The notes under the pieces are model-generated. The model saw only the letters and a program-made list of their open reading frames with translations, searched no databases and was not told the origin of the DNA. Below, piece after piece: positions 33,004-42,225 of a stretch of 64,000 nucleotides of DNA (positions are counted from its first letter, which is position 1; each line of letters opens with the position of its first letter). The DNA comes from Pseudonocardia broussonetiae (GTDB lineage Bacteria > Actinomycetota > Actinomycetes > Mycobacteriales > Pseudonocardiaceae), in the NCBI RefSeq assembly GCF_013155125.1, contig NZ_CP053564.1, forward strand, positions 3,789,501 through 3,853,500, given 5' to 3'. The position numbers and the translations under genes were made by a program.

Positions 33004-34509
33004 TCAGCCGTTCTCGGCGATGTCGCTGAGCAGCGCGAACAGGGTGCGGACCGGCACGCCGGTGCCGCCCTTGGCCGTGTAGCCGTACGGGCCGCCGGAG
33101 TGGAAGCTCGGGCCGGCGATGTCGATGTGCGCCCACGGCAGGCCCTCGGGCACGAACTCCGAGAGGAACACCCCGGCCACGAGCATGCCGCCCCAGCGGG
33201 TGCCGGAGACGTTGGCGAGATCGGCGACGCGGGAGTCGAGGTCGGCGCGCAGGTGCTCGGGCAGCGGCATGGCCCAGCCGCCCTCGCCGGTGGCCTGCGC
33301 GTGCCCGGCGACGCGGTCGCGCAGCTCCTCGCTGCCCATGACGCCCGCGGTGCGCATCCCGAGCGCCACCTGCTGCGCGCCGGTCAGCGTGGAGGTCTCG
33401 ACGAGGTAGTCCGGCCCGTCCTCGGCGGCGCGCGCGATCGCGTCGGCCAGGATCAGCCGGCCCTCGGCGTCGGTGTTGAGCACCTCGACGGTCGTGCCGC
33501 CGTACATCCGCAGCACGTCGCCCGGCCGGTACGCGGTGTCGGACGGCATGTTCTCGGCCATCGGCACGGTCGCCGTGACCGCGACAGGCAGCCCGAGCTG
33601 CGCGGCCAGCACCGTCGTCGCGATGACGGCGGCGGCCCCGCCCATGTCGGAGGTCATCTGGTCCATGTTCGCGGCCGGCTTGATCGAGATGCCGCCGGTG
33701 TCGAACGTGATGCCCTTGCCGACGAGCGCGACCGTCGCGCGCGGCGACTCCCCGCCCGACCAGCGCAGGCGCACCAGGCGCGGCTTGCGCGAGGAGCCCT
33801 GGCCGACGCCGAGCACGCCGCCGTAGCCGCCCTCGGCGAGCGCGGTCTCGTCGAGCACCTCGACCTCGACGCCCGCCGCCTCGGCCAGCGCCACGGCCCG
33901 GTCGGCGAACGAGGCGGGGTAGAGGTCGTTGGGCGGGGTGTTGACGAGGTCGCGCGCCGTGGTGACGGCCGTGGCCACCGCGGTGGCGACGCGCAGCGCG
34001 TCGTCGGCCCCGTCGGCGTCGGAGAGGAGGTAGACCCGCCCGACCGGGGGCTTCCCGCCGCCGTTGCTGCGGTACTCGGTGAAGGAGTACGCGCCGAGCA
34101 GGGTGCCCTCGGCGGCCGCGGCGAGGTCGAGGCGGCCCAGCGTCGACAGGGCGTGACCGGTGCCGGCCAGCGCGCGGGCGGCCGCCCCGGAGGCGCGGCG
34201 GACGGCGTCGGCGTCGGGCTCGGCGCCGTCGTCGAGCGGGCCCAGGCCGACGGCCACGAGCAGCGGCGCGGTGATCGTGCCGCGGGTCGGGACGCGCACG
34301 ACCTCCTCGGCCTTGCCGGACGCGCCGGCCACCGCGAGCAGCTCCGCGAGCCCGCCGTCGAAGGCCGAGTCGATCTCCGCGGCGCCGGGGGCGAGGACCG
34401 GGGTCCCGTCGCCGGCCAGCACGCCGATCACGACGGCGTCGACGGTGGCGGAGGCGGGGTCGCCGCTGCCGAGCTGCAGTTCCGTGGGCACGGGGTTCCT
34501 CTCGATCAT
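33004..34509 (-). CDS. pepA: Leucyl aminopeptidase (M17)
   Basis: A cytosolic zinc/manganese aminopeptidase of 501 residues, usually hexameric. The C-terminal catalytic domain has [26 protein letters not shown] and the M17 signature [12 protein letters not shown]; the N-terminal ~170 residues are the variable macro-like domain. ATG at 34509 ([12 protein letters not shown]) is chosen; TAGCAT about 23-28 bp upstream suggests a short leader with GAGG. The same gene stands next to dlaT in mycobacteria (Rv2213). Confidence 0.96.
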   Translation of the reverse strand: MIERNPVPTELQLGSGDPASATVDAVVIGVLAGDGTPVLAPGAAEIDSAFDGGLAELLAVAGASGKAEEVVRVPTRGTITAPLLVAVGLGPLDDGAEPDADAVRRASGAAARALAGTGHALSTLGRLDLAAAAEGTLLGAYSFTEYRSNGGGKPPVGRVYLLSDADGADDALRVATAVATAVTTARDLVNTPPNDLYPASFADRAVALAEAAGVEVEVLDETALAEGGYGGVLGVGQGSSRKPRLVRLRWSGGESPRATVALVGKGITFDTGGISIKPAANMDQMTSDMGGAAAVIATTVLAAQLGLPVAVTATVPMAENMPSDTAYRPGDVLRMYGGTTVEVLNTDAEGRLILADAIARAAEDGPDYLVETSTLTGAQQVALGMRTAGVMGSEELRDRVAGHAQATGEGGWAMPLPEHLRADLDSRVADLANVSGTRWGGMLVAGVFLSEFVPEGLPWAHIDIAGPSFHSGGPYGYTAKGGTGVPVRTLFALLSDIAENG

Positions 34510-34590
34510 GGGCCGGGTGAGACCTCTTCGAGATGCTAATGACACCGCCGCGGTCGTCCGGTCGGCAGGGGCGGATGACATCGTGTCGCG

Positions 34591-35853
34591 GTGCCCGGAA
34601 GTGTGCAGAGACGGCTGGGGACCGCCGACGCGGTGGTCCTCGGCCTCGCGGCGATGCTCGGCACGGGGGTCTTCGCCGTCTGGGGGCCCGCGGCGGCCGC
34701 GGCGGGACCGTGGCTGCTGGTGGCCGTCGGCCTCGCCGCGGTGGTCGCCGCCTGCAACGCCGGGTCCACCTCCGACCTCGCCGTCGCGCACCCCGAGAGC
34801 GGCGGCGGGTACGTCTACGGGCGGGAGCGCCTGGCGCCCGGTGCCGGGCGGCTGGCGGGGGTGGCGTTCCTCGCGGGGAAGACGTCCTCGGCCGCCGCGG
34901 CGGCGGGGGTGTTCGGCAGCTACGTGCTGCCGTCGCAGCCGGTGGTGGCCGCGGTCGTCGTCATCCTGGTCGTCACGGGGCTGAACACCGCCGGCGTGCG
35001 GTGGACGGCCACCAGCGCGTACGCCCTGGTCGGCGGCACGCTGGCGGTGCTCGCGCTGGTCGTCGTCAGCGGGCTGCTCGGCGCGGGCGACGACACCGCG
35101 GTCGTGGCCGCGGTGCCCACCGAGGAGATGCCCGAACCGGTGGCGGGCGGGCCGCTGGGGGCGTTCACCGCGGCCGGGCTGCTGTTCTTCGCCTTCGCCG
35201 GGTACGCCCGCATCGCGACGCTGGGGGAGGAGGTCCGCGACCCCTCGCGCACGCTGCGCCGCGCCATCGAGGTCGCGCTGGCGATCGCGCTGGTGACCTA
35301 CCTGCTGGTCGGGATCTCGCTGATCGTCGGCCTGGGCATCGACCGGCTCGCCACCGAGACCACGCCGCTGGTGACGCTCGTCGACACCGGCCCCTCGCCC
35401 TCGCTGGGCGTGCTCGTGCGCGTCGGCGCGGCCGTGGCGGCGGGGTCGGCGCTCCTGTCGGTGCTGGTCGGGGTCAGCCGCACGGGCCTGGCGATGGCCC
35501 GGCGCGACGAGCTGCCCGCCGCGCTGGCCGTGATCGGGCGCCGCGGCACCCCGTGGCGGGCCGACCTCGCGGGCGGCGCCGTCGCCGCCGTCATCGCCGT
35601 GCTCGCCGGTCCGGCCGCGGCCATCGCGCTGTCGGCGTGCTCGGTCCTCGTCTACTACGCGGTGATCAACCTCGCCGCGCTGCGCCTGCGCCCCGACGAG
35701 CGGCGCTGGCCGATGTGGACGTCCTGGACCGGCTTCGTACTGTGCCTGGCCCTCGCCGCGCTGCTGCCCGTGCTGCAGGTCCTGATGACGGTCGTGGTGC
35801 TGGCCATCGGCTGGATGCTCGTCACGGTGCTGGGCGGCGAGCGCTCCCGGTAG
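34591..35853 (+). CDS. APC-family amino acid permease
   Basis: A 420-residue protein with about 12 hydrophobic helices. The N-terminus [30 protein letters not shown] is the typical APC TM1 (unwound GxG stretch), followed by [15 protein letters not shown] and, later, [28 protein letters not shown], also diagnostic of the superfamily. It imports amino acids or related amines; substrate unknown. It starts with GTG 34591 and ends at TAG 35851-35853, which also begins the likely -10 box TAGCGT of gcvT. Confidence 0.9.
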   Translation: MPGSVQRRLGTADAVVLGLAAMLGTGVFAVWGPAAAAAGPWLLVAVGLAAVVAACNAGSTSDLAVAHPESGGGYVYGRERLAPGAGRLAGVAFLAGKTSSAAAAAGVFGSYVLPSQPVVAAVVVILVVTGLNTAGVRWTATSAYALVGGTLAVLALVVVSGLLGAGDDTAVVAAVPTEEMPEPVAGGPLGAFTAAGLLFFAFAGYARIATLGEEVRDPSRTLRRAIEVALAIALVTYLLVGISLIVGLGIDRLATETTPLVTLVDTGPSPSLGVLVRVGAAVAAGSALLSVLVGVSRTGLAMARRDELPAALAVIGRRGTPWRADLAGGAVAAVIAVLAGPAAAIALSACSVLVYYAVINLAALRLRPDERRWPMWTSWTGFVLCLALAALLPVLQVLMTVVVLAIGWMLVTVLGGERSR

Positions 35854-35863
35854 CGTCGCGGGA

Positions 35864-36940
35864 GTGGACGACCTCCTCACCAGCCCGCTGCACGACCGCC
35901 ACCTCGCCCTCGGCGCCACCCTCGGCGCGTTCGGCGGGTGGTCGATGCCGCTGTCCTACGCCGACGGCACCGTCGCCGAGCACACCGCGGTGCGCGAGGC
36001 CGTCGGGGTCTTCGACGTCTGCCACCTCGGCAAGCTCGCGATCACCGGCCCGGGCGCGGCCGAGCTGGTGAACCGCACGTTCAGCGCCGACCTGGGGAGG
36101 ATCGGGCCGGGGCAGGCGCAGTACACGCTGTGCTGCACCGAGGACGGCGGGGTCGTCGACGACGTCATCGTCTACCTGGTCGGGCCCGAGGAGGTGCTGG
36201 CCGTGCCGAACGCGGCCAACGCCGCCGCCGTGGCGGAGATCCTGCGCGCCGACGCGCCGGCCGGCGTCACCGTCACCGACCGGCACCGCGACCTCGCCGT
36301 GCTCGCGGTGCAGGGTCCCGGCGTGGACGCGGTGCTGCCCGCCGTGCTGCCCGACGTGCCGGCGCTCGACTACATGGCCTTCACCGACGTCGACGACGTG
36401 CGCGTCTGCCGCACCGGCTACACCGGCGAGCGCGGCTACGAGCTCCTCGTGCCGGCCGACGGCGCGGGCGCGGTGTGGGACTCGCTCGTCGCCGCGGGCG
36501 CCCGGCCGTGCGGGCTCGGCGCGCGCGACACGCTGCGCACCGAGATGGGCTACCCGCTGCACGGGCAGGACCTGTCCGTCGACATCTCCCCGGTGCAGGC
36601 GGGCAGCGGCTGGGCCGTCGGCTGGGACAAGGCGGCGTTCCGCGGCCGGGACGCGCTCGTGGCGGAGAAGGCGGCCGGGCCGGCGCGGCGGCTGCGCGGC
36701 CTGCGCGCCACCGGGCGCGGTGTGCCCCGCGCGGGGATGGACGTCCTGCGCGACGGGGAGCGCGTCGGCGTCACCACGTCGGGCACGTTCTCGCCCACGC
36801 TGAAGTGCGGGATCGCGCTCGCGCTGATCGACACCGCGTCGGGCGTCGGGCTCGACGACACCGTGGCCGTCGACGTCCGCGGCCGGGCGCTCGAGTGCAC
36901 CGTCGTCAAGCCGCCGTTCGTCGCGTCACACGTGCGCTGA
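35864..36940 (+). CDS. gcvT: Aminomethyltransferase (glycine cleavage T protein)
   Basis: GcvT releases ammonia and transfers the methylene carbon to tetrahydrofolate in glycine cleavage, a lipoate-dependent system. The 358 residues show [74 protein letters not shown] and [12 protein letters not shown]. The GTG at 35864 follows TAGCGT by 7 nt. Other gcv genes are not in the window; H protein would be lipoylated by the LipB/LipA encoded here. Confidence 0.96.
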   Translation: MDDLLTSPLHDRHLALGATLGAFGGWSMPLSYADGTVAEHTAVREAVGVFDVCHLGKLAITGPGAAELVNRTFSADLGRIGPGQAQYTLCCTEDGGVVDDVIVYLVGPEEVLAVPNAANAAAVAEILRADAPAGVTVTDRHRDLAVLAVQGPGVDAVLPAVLPDVPALDYMAFTDVDDVRVCRTGYTGERGYELLVPADGAGAVWDSLVAAGARPCGLGARDTLRTEMGYPLHGQDLSVDISPVQAGSGWAVGWDKAAFRGRDALVAEKAAGPARRLRGLRATGRGVPRAGMDVLRDGERVGVTTSGTFSPTLKCGIALALIDTASGVGLDDTVAVDVRGRALECTVVKPPFVASHVR

Positions 36941-36960
36941 GTCTTGCTACCGTCTCGGCC

Positions 36961-38058
36961 ATGACCGAGTTCTCCCGCACCCCCCACCCGTCACCGGTGC
37001 CGGAGGAGCGGCGCGCCGCCATCGTCGCCGACCCCGGTTTCGGGCGGCACTTCACCGACCACATGGTGACGATCCCGTGGACCGCCGAGAAGGGCTGGCA
37101 CACGCCGTCGGTCGTGCCCTACGGGCCGCTGCTCCTCGACCCGGCGTCGATGGTGCTGCACTACGGGCAGGAGATCTTCGAGGGGCTCAAGGCCTACCAG
37201 CAGCCCGACGGCTCGGTGGCCTCGTTCCGGCCCGAGGCCAACGCGGCGCGCTTCCGGGCGTCGGCGTCGCGGCTGGCGATGGCGGAGCTACCCGACGAGC
37301 TGTTCCTCGCCTCGCTCAGCGAGCTGCTGTCGGCCGACCGGGCCTGGGTGCCGCCCGCGGGCGGCGAGGAGTCGGTGTACCTGCGGCCGTTCATGCTGGC
37401 CACGGAGGTCGGGCTCGGCGTCCGGCCGTCGGCGGAGTACCTCTACGTCCTCATCGCCTCGCCCGCGGGCGCGTACTTCCCGGGCGGCGTGCAGCCCGTC
37501 AACGTCTGGCTGTGCACCGACTACACGCGCGCGGCCGTGGGCGGCACCGGCATGGCGAAGTGCGGCGGCAACTACGCCGCGTCGCTGCTGCCGCAGGCCC
37601 AGGCCACCGAGCACGGGTGCGCGCAGGTCGCCTACCTCGACGCCGCCGAGCACCGGTGGGTCGAGGAGATGGGCGGGATGAACCTGTTCTACGTGTTCGG
37701 CACCGGCGAGTCGGTCGAGGTCGTCACGCCCGAGCTGAGCGGCTCGATCCTGCCCGGCATCACCCGCGACTCCCTGCTCGTGCTGGCCAAGGAGCTGGGC
37801 TGCGAGGTCACCGAGCGCAGGATCTCCGCCGAGGAGTGGCTCACCGGCTGCGCGAGCGGGGCGATCAGCGAGGTCTTCGCGTGCGGCACGGCGGCGGTGA
37901 TCACGCCGGTCGGGATGGTCAAGCACAACGACGGCGAGGTCGTGGTCGGCGGGGGCAACCCCGGGCCGGTCACGATGAAGCTGCGCGACCTGCTCACCCG
38001 GATCCAGCGCGGCACCGCGCCCGACACCCACAGCTGGATGCGCACGCTGGTGCGCTGA
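36961..38058 (+). CDS. ilvE: Branched-chain amino acid aminotransferase
   Basis: A fold-type IV PLP enzyme (365 residues) that makes or degrades Leu, Ile and Val by transamination. It shows [57 protein letters not shown] with the PLP Lys, and [12 protein letters not shown]; the length and motifs match the eukaryote/actinobacterial BCAT group. ATG at 36961 is 7 nt after TACCGT, so leaderless. It ends before a 42-bp palindrome that probably acts as terminator toward the convergent cobS. Confidence 0.97.
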   Translation: MTEFSRTPHPSPVPEERRAAIVADPGFGRHFTDHMVTIPWTAEKGWHTPSVVPYGPLLLDPASMVLHYGQEIFEGLKAYQQPDGSVASFRPEANAARFRASASRLAMAELPDELFLASLSELLSADRAWVPPAGGEESVYLRPFMLATEVGLGVRPSAEYLYVLIASPAGAYFPGGVQPVNVWLCTDYTRAAVGGTGMAKCGGNYAASLLPQAQATEHGCAQVAYLDAAEHRWVEEMGGMNLFYVFGTGESVEVVTPELSGSILPGITRDSLLVLAKELGCEVTERRISAEEWLTGCASGAISEVFACGTAAVITPVGMVKHNDGEVVVGGGNPGPVTMKLRDLLTRIQRGTAPDTHSWMRTLVR

Positions 38059-38074
38059 CCTGCGCTGCCGCGCC

Positions 38075-38116
38075 CGTGAGTGGCAACCGTGGCCCCAGCC
38101 ACGATCGCCACTCACG
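38075..38116. repeat. 42-bp palindrome with CGTGAGTGG ends, copy 1
   Basis: Arms CGTGAGTGGCAACCGTGGC (38075-38093) and GCCACGATCGCCACTCACG (38098-38116) pair with two mismatches, lying between the convergent ilvE and cobS genes. The tips and the 42-bp total are the same as in the two identical copies at 58434 and 59255, while the inner bases differ. As a symmetric hairpin it could terminate transcription from both sides. Confidence 0.85.
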
Positions 38117-38124
38117 AGGGCACG

Positions 38125-38853
38125 TCAGCGCCCGGTCGTGAGCAGGACGAGCGCGACGGTCGTCGCCAGTTCGGTGGCGGCGCCGAGCACGTCGCCGGTC
38201 ATGCCGCCGAAGCGGCGGGCCGTGTGCCACGACAGCAGGGCCACCAGCCCCGCGCCGAGCACCACCGCCAGCACCCCGCGGACGCCGGCGAGCGCGAACC
38301 CGGCCCCGGCCAGCGCCGTCCACCAGAGTGCCGGCACCCACCACGGCTGCGAGCCGGCGACCGTCGCGCCCAGCCCGCCCGGGCGCGCGGCGGGCACGCC
38401 CCGCCGGCACACCCAGGCGAACCCGGCGCGACCCGCGGCGGCGGCCAGCGCGACCAGGAGCGGGTCGGGCACCGTCGCCAGCGCGGCGGCCTGCACGCCC
38501 AGCACGACGACGAGCGCGACCACGCCGAACGGCCCCGCCCCGCCGTCGCGCATCACGGCGAGCGCGCGCTCGGGCGGGCCGTAGCAGCCGAGGCCGTCGG
38601 CGGTGTCGGCCAGGCCGTCGAGGTGCATGCCGCGGGTGGCGAGCGCCAGGAACCCGACGGCGAGCAGGCCCGCGACGAGCGGCACGACGCCGAGGGCCGT
38701 CAGCCCGAGCACGATCCCGCCCGCCGCGGCGCCGAGCAGCCCGCCGACCAGCGGCGCCCAGCGGATCGCCGCCGCGGCGGTGCGCGCGTCGGGGGCGCCG
38801 GTGCGGACCGGCAGGACCGTCAGCCAGCTCAGCGCGAGGGCCAGGCCCCTCAC
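38125..38853 (-). CDS. cobS: Adenosylcobinamide-GDP ribazoletransferase
   Basis: CobS joins AdoCbi-GDP and alpha-ribazole in the last step of B12 assembly. It is a 242-residue membrane protein with several helices and the conserved GMHLDGLADTADGLG (DxxxDxxD metal site), plus GGAGPFGVVALV and RRFGGMTGDVLGA near the C-terminus. GTG at 38853 overlaps the stop of the CobT-like gene (GTGA), so they are co-translated. It ends eight bases before the palindrome shared with ilvE. Confidence 0.94.
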   Translation of the reverse strand: MRGLALALSWLTVLPVRTGAPDARTAAAAIRWAPLVGGLLGAAAGGIVLGLTALGVVPLVAGLLAVGFLALATRGMHLDGLADTADGLGCYGPPERALAVMRDGGAGPFGVVALVVVLGVQAAALATVPDPLLVALAAAAGRAGFAWVCRRGVPAARPGGLGATVAGSQPWWVPALWWTALAGAGFALAGVRGVLAVVLGAGLVALLSWHTARRFGGMTGDVLGAATELATTVALVLLTTGR

Positions 38854-39863
38854 GCCAGGTCGGTGACGGTGGCGGTCTCGGCCAGCAGCCGGGCCGCCAT
38901 CTGCAGGAGCGGGAGGACGGTGACGGCGCCCGTGCCGTCGACGGTGCGCATGCCGAGGTCGGCCACGGGCTGGAGCTTGAGGTGCTCCAGGACCAGCGCC
39001 ATCGCGGGTTCGGGGGAGCCCTGCGCCACCAGCCACCAGTCGCGCGCGCCGGGCGCGAGCTCGTCGGCGACCATCGCCGCCGCGCCCACGACGAGCCCGT
39101 CGACGAGCACCGGCGTCCGGCGCACCGCGGCCTGCACCAGGATCCCGGTCAGCGCGGCGAGGTCGGCGCCGCCGGCGGTCCGCAGCAGCACCAGCGGTTC
39201 GCGGACGTGCGGGCGGGCGCGGCGCAGGGCGTCGCGGACGGCGGCGGCCTTGCGCATCCAGCCGTGGTCGTCGATCCCGCTGCCGCGGCCGATCACCGCG
39301 ACCGGCTCCACTCCGGTCAGCGCGCTGACCAGCGCCGACGCGGGCGTCGTGGCCCCCACTCCGAGCGCGGCGGGGATGAGCAGATCCGCCCCGGCGTCGA
39401 CCTCCTCGTCGACGACCGCCCGTCCCGCCTCCAGCGCCCGCTCGGCCTCCTCGGCGGTGAGGGCGTCCTCGAAGTCGATGCGGCCCGAGCCGCGGCGGAC
39501 GTGGTGCGGGTCGGTGGACTCGTGGTCGAGGCCGACGTCGACGACCCGGATCGACGCCCCGCTCACCGGCGCCAGCACCGACACGGGCGCGGTGTGCTCG
39601 CGCACGGACCGCACCTGCGCGGGCGTCGCGCCCGGGTAGAAGCGCGAGACACCGGCCGCGGCGATGCCGTGGTCGGCCGCGACCACCAGCAACCGGGGCC
39701 GCGCGGGCGGGAGCGGCGGGCAGGTGCCCTGCGCGGCGGCGAGCCAGCAGCCGAGCTCGGCGAGCCGGCCCAGCCCGCCCAGCGGCACGGCGAGCTCGGC
39801 GTGCCGGGCGACGGCGGCCCGCTGGGCCTCGGCGTCGGGCGGGGTGATCGCGGGGAAGTCCAC
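38850..39863 (-). CDS. Divergent CobT-family paralogue
   Basis: A 337-residue member of the CobT family, syntenic with mycobacterial CobT (Rv2207) and sharing blocks with it: RRGSGRIDFEDALT, DEEVDAGADLLI, GSGIDDHGWMRKAAAVRDAL, LRTAGGADLAAL, VLVDGLVVGAAAMV. However, positions conserved in active CobT have changed: KPPGSLG reads VPLGGLG, GDHG reads ADHG, GDMGIxNTT reads AALGVGATT, GHRSxEPGH reads AQGSPEPAM and LGEGTG reads TVDGTG, so the catalytic Glu is Asp and the acidic NaMN-site residue is gone. As an intact CobT exists at 12736, this copy may have a new substrate or a non-catalytic role with CobS, to which it is coupled. Confidence 0.88.
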   Translation of the reverse strand: MDFPAITPPDAEAQRAAVARHAELAVPLGGLGRLAELGCWLAAAQGTCPPLPPARPRLLVVAADHGIAAAGVSRFYPGATPAQVRSVREHTAPVSVLAPVSGASIRVVDVGLDHESTDPHHVRRGSGRIDFEDALTAEEAERALEAGRAVVDEEVDAGADLLIPAALGVGATTPASALVSALTGVEPVAVIGRGSGIDDHGWMRKAAAVRDALRRARPHVREPLVLLRTAGGADLAALTGILVQAAVRRTPVLVDGLVVGAAAMVADELAPGARDWWLVAQGSPEPAMALVLEHLKLQPVADLGMRTVDGTGAVTVLPLLQMAARLLAETATVTDLA

Positions 39864-39879
39864 GACGTCTTCCTAGTGG

Positions 39880-40800
39880 TCGGGTCGTGGGGGGTGCGGG
39901 TGGGGGTGGGTTCGGGCTGCGCGCGGGTGGTTCTGGGGCGGGTCACCGGTGGGGTGAGGGCGCGGCTGGGGGGCGTCGGGAGTGGGGCCGCGGCCGGGGG
40001 GCGCCGAGAGTGTGAGGCGAGGGTCGCGGCGGTGGGGCCGTGGTGGTGGGGGCCGTGGTGGTGCGGTCTCGGCGGGCGCCGCGGCCCGGTGATCGTCGGG
40101 AGTGTGACGTGCGGGTCGCGGCGGAGGCCGTGGTGGTGCGGTCTCGGCGATCAAGGCCGATTGGTCAGGCCGGGCGACCCGGTGATCGTCGAAAGTGTGA
40201 CGTCACGGTCGCGGCGAGGGCCGTGGTGGTGCGGTCTCGGCGATCAAGGTGGGGTGGTGGGCGACGCGGCCCGATGGTCGTCGAGCGGAGGATCCGAGGG
40301 AGGGGACGCAAGGGTCCGCGGCCAACTGCGCAGCTCCTGGTCTCCCGCGCACGTCCGGACGTTCGCGAGACGCGATCAGGTGCGCAGTCCGGTCCGGCGG
40401 TGGACGGCGGTCGGTGGTGCTGCGGGGTGGTGGGGGGAGGTACGGCGGGGATGGTGCGGCGGGTGGGCGGCGGGAGACCAGGAGGTGCGCAGGTCGCGAC
40501 GGCGTGGTGCCTCTCGACGGTGATCGTCAGGAGTGTGCAGTGAGGGTCGCGGCGGGGGCCGTGGTGGTGCGGTCCCGGCGATCAAGGCCGATCGGTCGGG
40601 TGCCGCGCGCGGTGATCGTCAGGAGTGTGACGTGGGGGTCGTGGTGGGGGCGGTGGTGGTGCGGTCTCGGCGATCAACGTGAAGTGGTCGGGCAGCGCGG
40701 CCGGTGATCACCGACCGGAGGATCCGGGGAAGGGGCGCGCGGGTGCGGCGGCCAACTGCGCAGTTCGGACCGGTGAACGAGTGCCGTGGTGCGTGGCGGG
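39880..40800. repeat. Non-coding repeat array between the CobT-like gene and cobU
   Basis: About 920 bp without a credible gene. The unit runs from TGATCG to CGATCA (64 bp, TGATCGTCGGGAGTGTGACG at its left end and TGGTGGTGCGGTCTCGGCGA before its right end). Clear copies start at 40090, 40183, 40520 and 40613, with degenerate ones before 40090. Within each pair the period is 93 bp. The block 40090-40333 recurs at 40520-40763 at an exact 430-bp offset, including a tail with GGAGGATCCG and GGCCAACTGCGCAG. The ends of the unit are inverted repeats. Small open frames here merely reflect the repeats. Confidence 0.88.
40326..40492. repeat. 167-bp segment with 23-bp inverted ends inside the array
   Basis: CTGCGCAGCTCCTGGTCTCC (from 40326, arm to 40348) is mirrored by GGAGACCAGGAGGTGCGCAG (to 40492, arm from 40470) with one mismatch. 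The arms enclose about 120 bp lying between the two duplicated blocks. The shape is that of a miniature inverted-repeat element or a long stem-loop; no target duplication is obvious. Confidence 0.7.
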
Positions 40801-40809
40801 CCCGAGGGC

Positions 40810-41331
40810 CTACTTCAGCCGCACCGTCAACCCCGCCACCAGCAGGACGACCTCGTCCGCCACCGCCGCCAGGGCCGCGTTCAGGGCCCCCAACTCGTCG
40901 CGGAACACCCGGCCCGACCGGGTGGCCGGCACCACGCCCAGTCCCACCTCGGCCGACACCAGCACCACCCGGCCCGGGGCGGCCGCGACCGCGTCGACCA
41001 GCGCCGCGACCCGCTCGGCGACGGCCGGGGGGACGGTGGGGGAGTCCCAGGCGCCGGTGTCGTCGAGGACGCCCGTGAGCCAGGTGGCGAGGTCGTCGAC
41101 GAGCAGCGGGCCACCGCCGGCCCGCACGAGCGCGGGGACGTCGGGCGCCTCCACCGTCTCCCACGCCGGCGGGCGGCGGGCCCGGTGGGCGTCGAGGCGG
41201 GCGTCCCACTCGGCGTCGCCCGGGCGACGGGCGGCGGTGGCGAGGTAGCGGACGGGGGCATCGGCGGGGAGCAGGTGCTCCGCGTACCCGGACTTGCCCG
41301 ACCGCGTGCCGCCGAGCACCAGCGTGATCAC
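40810..41331 (-). CDS. cobU: Adenosylcobinamide kinase/guanylyltransferase
   Basis: CobU phosphorylates adenosylcobinamide and adds GMP, giving the substrate of CobS. The 173-residue protein has the P-loop LVLGGTRSGKSGYAE, RYLATAARRPGDAEWDARLDAHRARRP and LVDDLATWL, ending after EVVLLVAGLTVRLK. I start it at GTG 41331 because TATCGT lies 6 nt upstream in leaderless spacing; an ATG at 41355 would overlap the divergent small gene. In related genomes cobU, cobT and cobS are close together; here the repeat array separates cobU from them. Confidence 0.92.
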   Translation of the reverse strand: MITLVLGGTRSGKSGYAEHLLPADAPVRYLATAARRPGDAEWDARLDAHRARRPPAWETVEAPDVPALVRAGGGPLLVDDLATWLTGVLDDTGAWDSPTVPPAVAERVAALVDAVAAAPGRVVLVSAEVGLGVVPATRSGRVFRDELGALNAALAAVADEVVLLVAGLTVRLK

Positions 41332-41348
41332 CGGTGCACGATAGGCCC

Positions 41349-41546
41349 GTGGCATTCCGGTGGAGGTACCTGGACGCGCAGGCGGCGGAGATCGACGGAC
41401 CCGACGAGGAGTTCGCCGACCAGCAGGAGGCCGAGGACTGGTTCGGCTCGACGTGGGAGGAGCTGCGCGCGTCGGGTGTCGACGCGGTGGTGCTCCTCGA
41501 CGGCGACGCCGAGGTCTACGGCCCGATGAGCCTGCAGGAGGGCTGA
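41349..41546 (+). CDS. Small conserved acidic protein
   Basis: 65 residues: VAFRWRYLDAQAAEIDGPDE at the start, then DQQEAEDWFGSTWEELRASGVDAVVLLDGDAEVYGPMSLQEG in outline. Short actinobacterial proteins with the same FRWRY...EAEDW...EVYGPMSL pattern are widespread and uncharacterised. Strongly acidic, single small domain, no export signal. GTG at 41349 faces the cobU start across 17 bp, so both start regions interleave; co-regulation with cobU is possible. Confidence 0.8.
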   Translation: MAFRWRYLDAQAAEIDGPDEEFADQQEAEDWFGSTWEELRASGVDAVVLLDGDAEVYGPMSLQEG

Positions 41547-41562
41547 TGCTCCCGCAGGAACG

Positions 41563-42192
41563 CTAGGGGTTCGCGCCCCGCTCCACCCGCGGCTTCGGGA
41601 TCCGCAGCCGCCGCAGCTGCGACGCGCGGGTGAAGGCGTACCAGCCCGTGCCCAGGCCGCTGATCTTCTCGTCCGGGAACCGGGCGCGTGCCTTCTTCGT
41701 GATCGTGGCGCCGAGGAAGATGCCCTCGATGATCATCGTGGTGAGCGCGATGAGGCTGAACAGGCTGAGGTAGGACTGCACCTGCGGGATCGGCACCAGC
41801 AGCGAGAGCACCACGATGATGGCCAGTGGCATGAACAGGCCCATGAGGTGCGGCCGGGAGTCGACGACGTCGCGGACGAACGCCTTGACCGGCCCGCGGT
41901 CGCGCGGCATGAGGAACTTCTCGTCGCCCGCGGCCATGCGCTCGCGGCGCTCGGCGGCCTCGGCGCGGCGCACGGACTTGTCCGGGCGGTTGGCCCGGGC
42001 GAGCTTCGCGGCCTCGCGCTGGGTGCGCGGCGGGGGCGGGGCCGGGCCGCGGCGCTTGGTCTCGGCCTCGCGCCGCTTGGGCGTGGGGCGTCCCTTGCCG
42101 CCGACGCGGACCGTCTCCGGCCCGGTCGTGGGCGCGCCGGAGGACGCGTCGTCGGTGGCGTCGTCGGCCGGCTTGGAGCGGAGGAACCTCAC
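41563..42192 (-). CDS. DUF3043 membrane protein
   Basis: 209 residues: a long basic, Arg/Lys/Ala-rich cytoplasmic N-terminus (about 1-105, GKGRPTPKRREAETKRRGPA), then MPRDRGPVKAFVRDVVDSRPHLMG and two or three transmembrane helices (FMPLAIIVVLSLLVPIP, SLFSLIALTTMIIEGIFLG), ending with an RLRIPKPRVERG tail. This is the DUF3043 family, found next to the same glycerate kinase in mycobacteria (Rv2206/Rv2205c). Function unknown. The GTG start has TAGGCT 6 nt upstream, divergently overlapping the glycerate kinase promoter. Confidence 0.93.
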   Translation of the reverse strand: MRFLRSKPADDATDDASSGAPTTGPETVRVGGKGRPTPKRREAETKRRGPAPPPPRTQREAAKLARANRPDKSVRRAEAAERRERMAAGDEKFLMPRDRGPVKAFVRDVVDSRPHLMGLFMPLAIIVVLSLLVPIPQVQSYLSLFSLIALTTMIIEGIFLGATITKKARARFPDEKISGLGTGWYAFTRASQLRRLRIPKPRVERGANP

Positions 42193-42198
42193 AGGTCC

Positions 42199-42218
42199 AG
42201 CCTACGGCCCACTAGTGT
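42199..42218. promoter_or_regulatory. Back-to-back -10 boxes of DUF3043 and glycerate kinase genes
   Basis: TAGGCT on the minus strand (42204-42199) and TAGTGT on the plus strand (42213-42218) are only 8 bp apart and stand 6 and 7 nt from the respective GTG starts (42192 and 42226). Two RNA polymerases could not occupy both at once, so the divergent leaderless transcripts should exclude each other. Confidence 0.55.
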
Positions 42219-42225
42219 CGCCGTC

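Noticed and set aside
40090..40763. CRISPR-like periodicity in the array
   Set aside because: The whole 93-bp period is repeated, including the segments between cores, so there are no unique spacers, and no cas genes are present.
39873..40800. Several open frames of 60-190 codons on both strands in the repeat array, some starting with Met-Ile-Ala-Glu-Thr
   Set aside because: They are direct readings of the repeated DNA unit, change frame between copies, have no Shine-Dalgarno or -10 box in place, and show Pro/Arg-rich composition typical of non-coding GC-rich DNA.
41332..41355. Upstream ATG start (41355) for cobU
   Set aside because: It would put the start beyond the TATCGT box and inside the divergent small gene; the added residues are not part of the CobU family.
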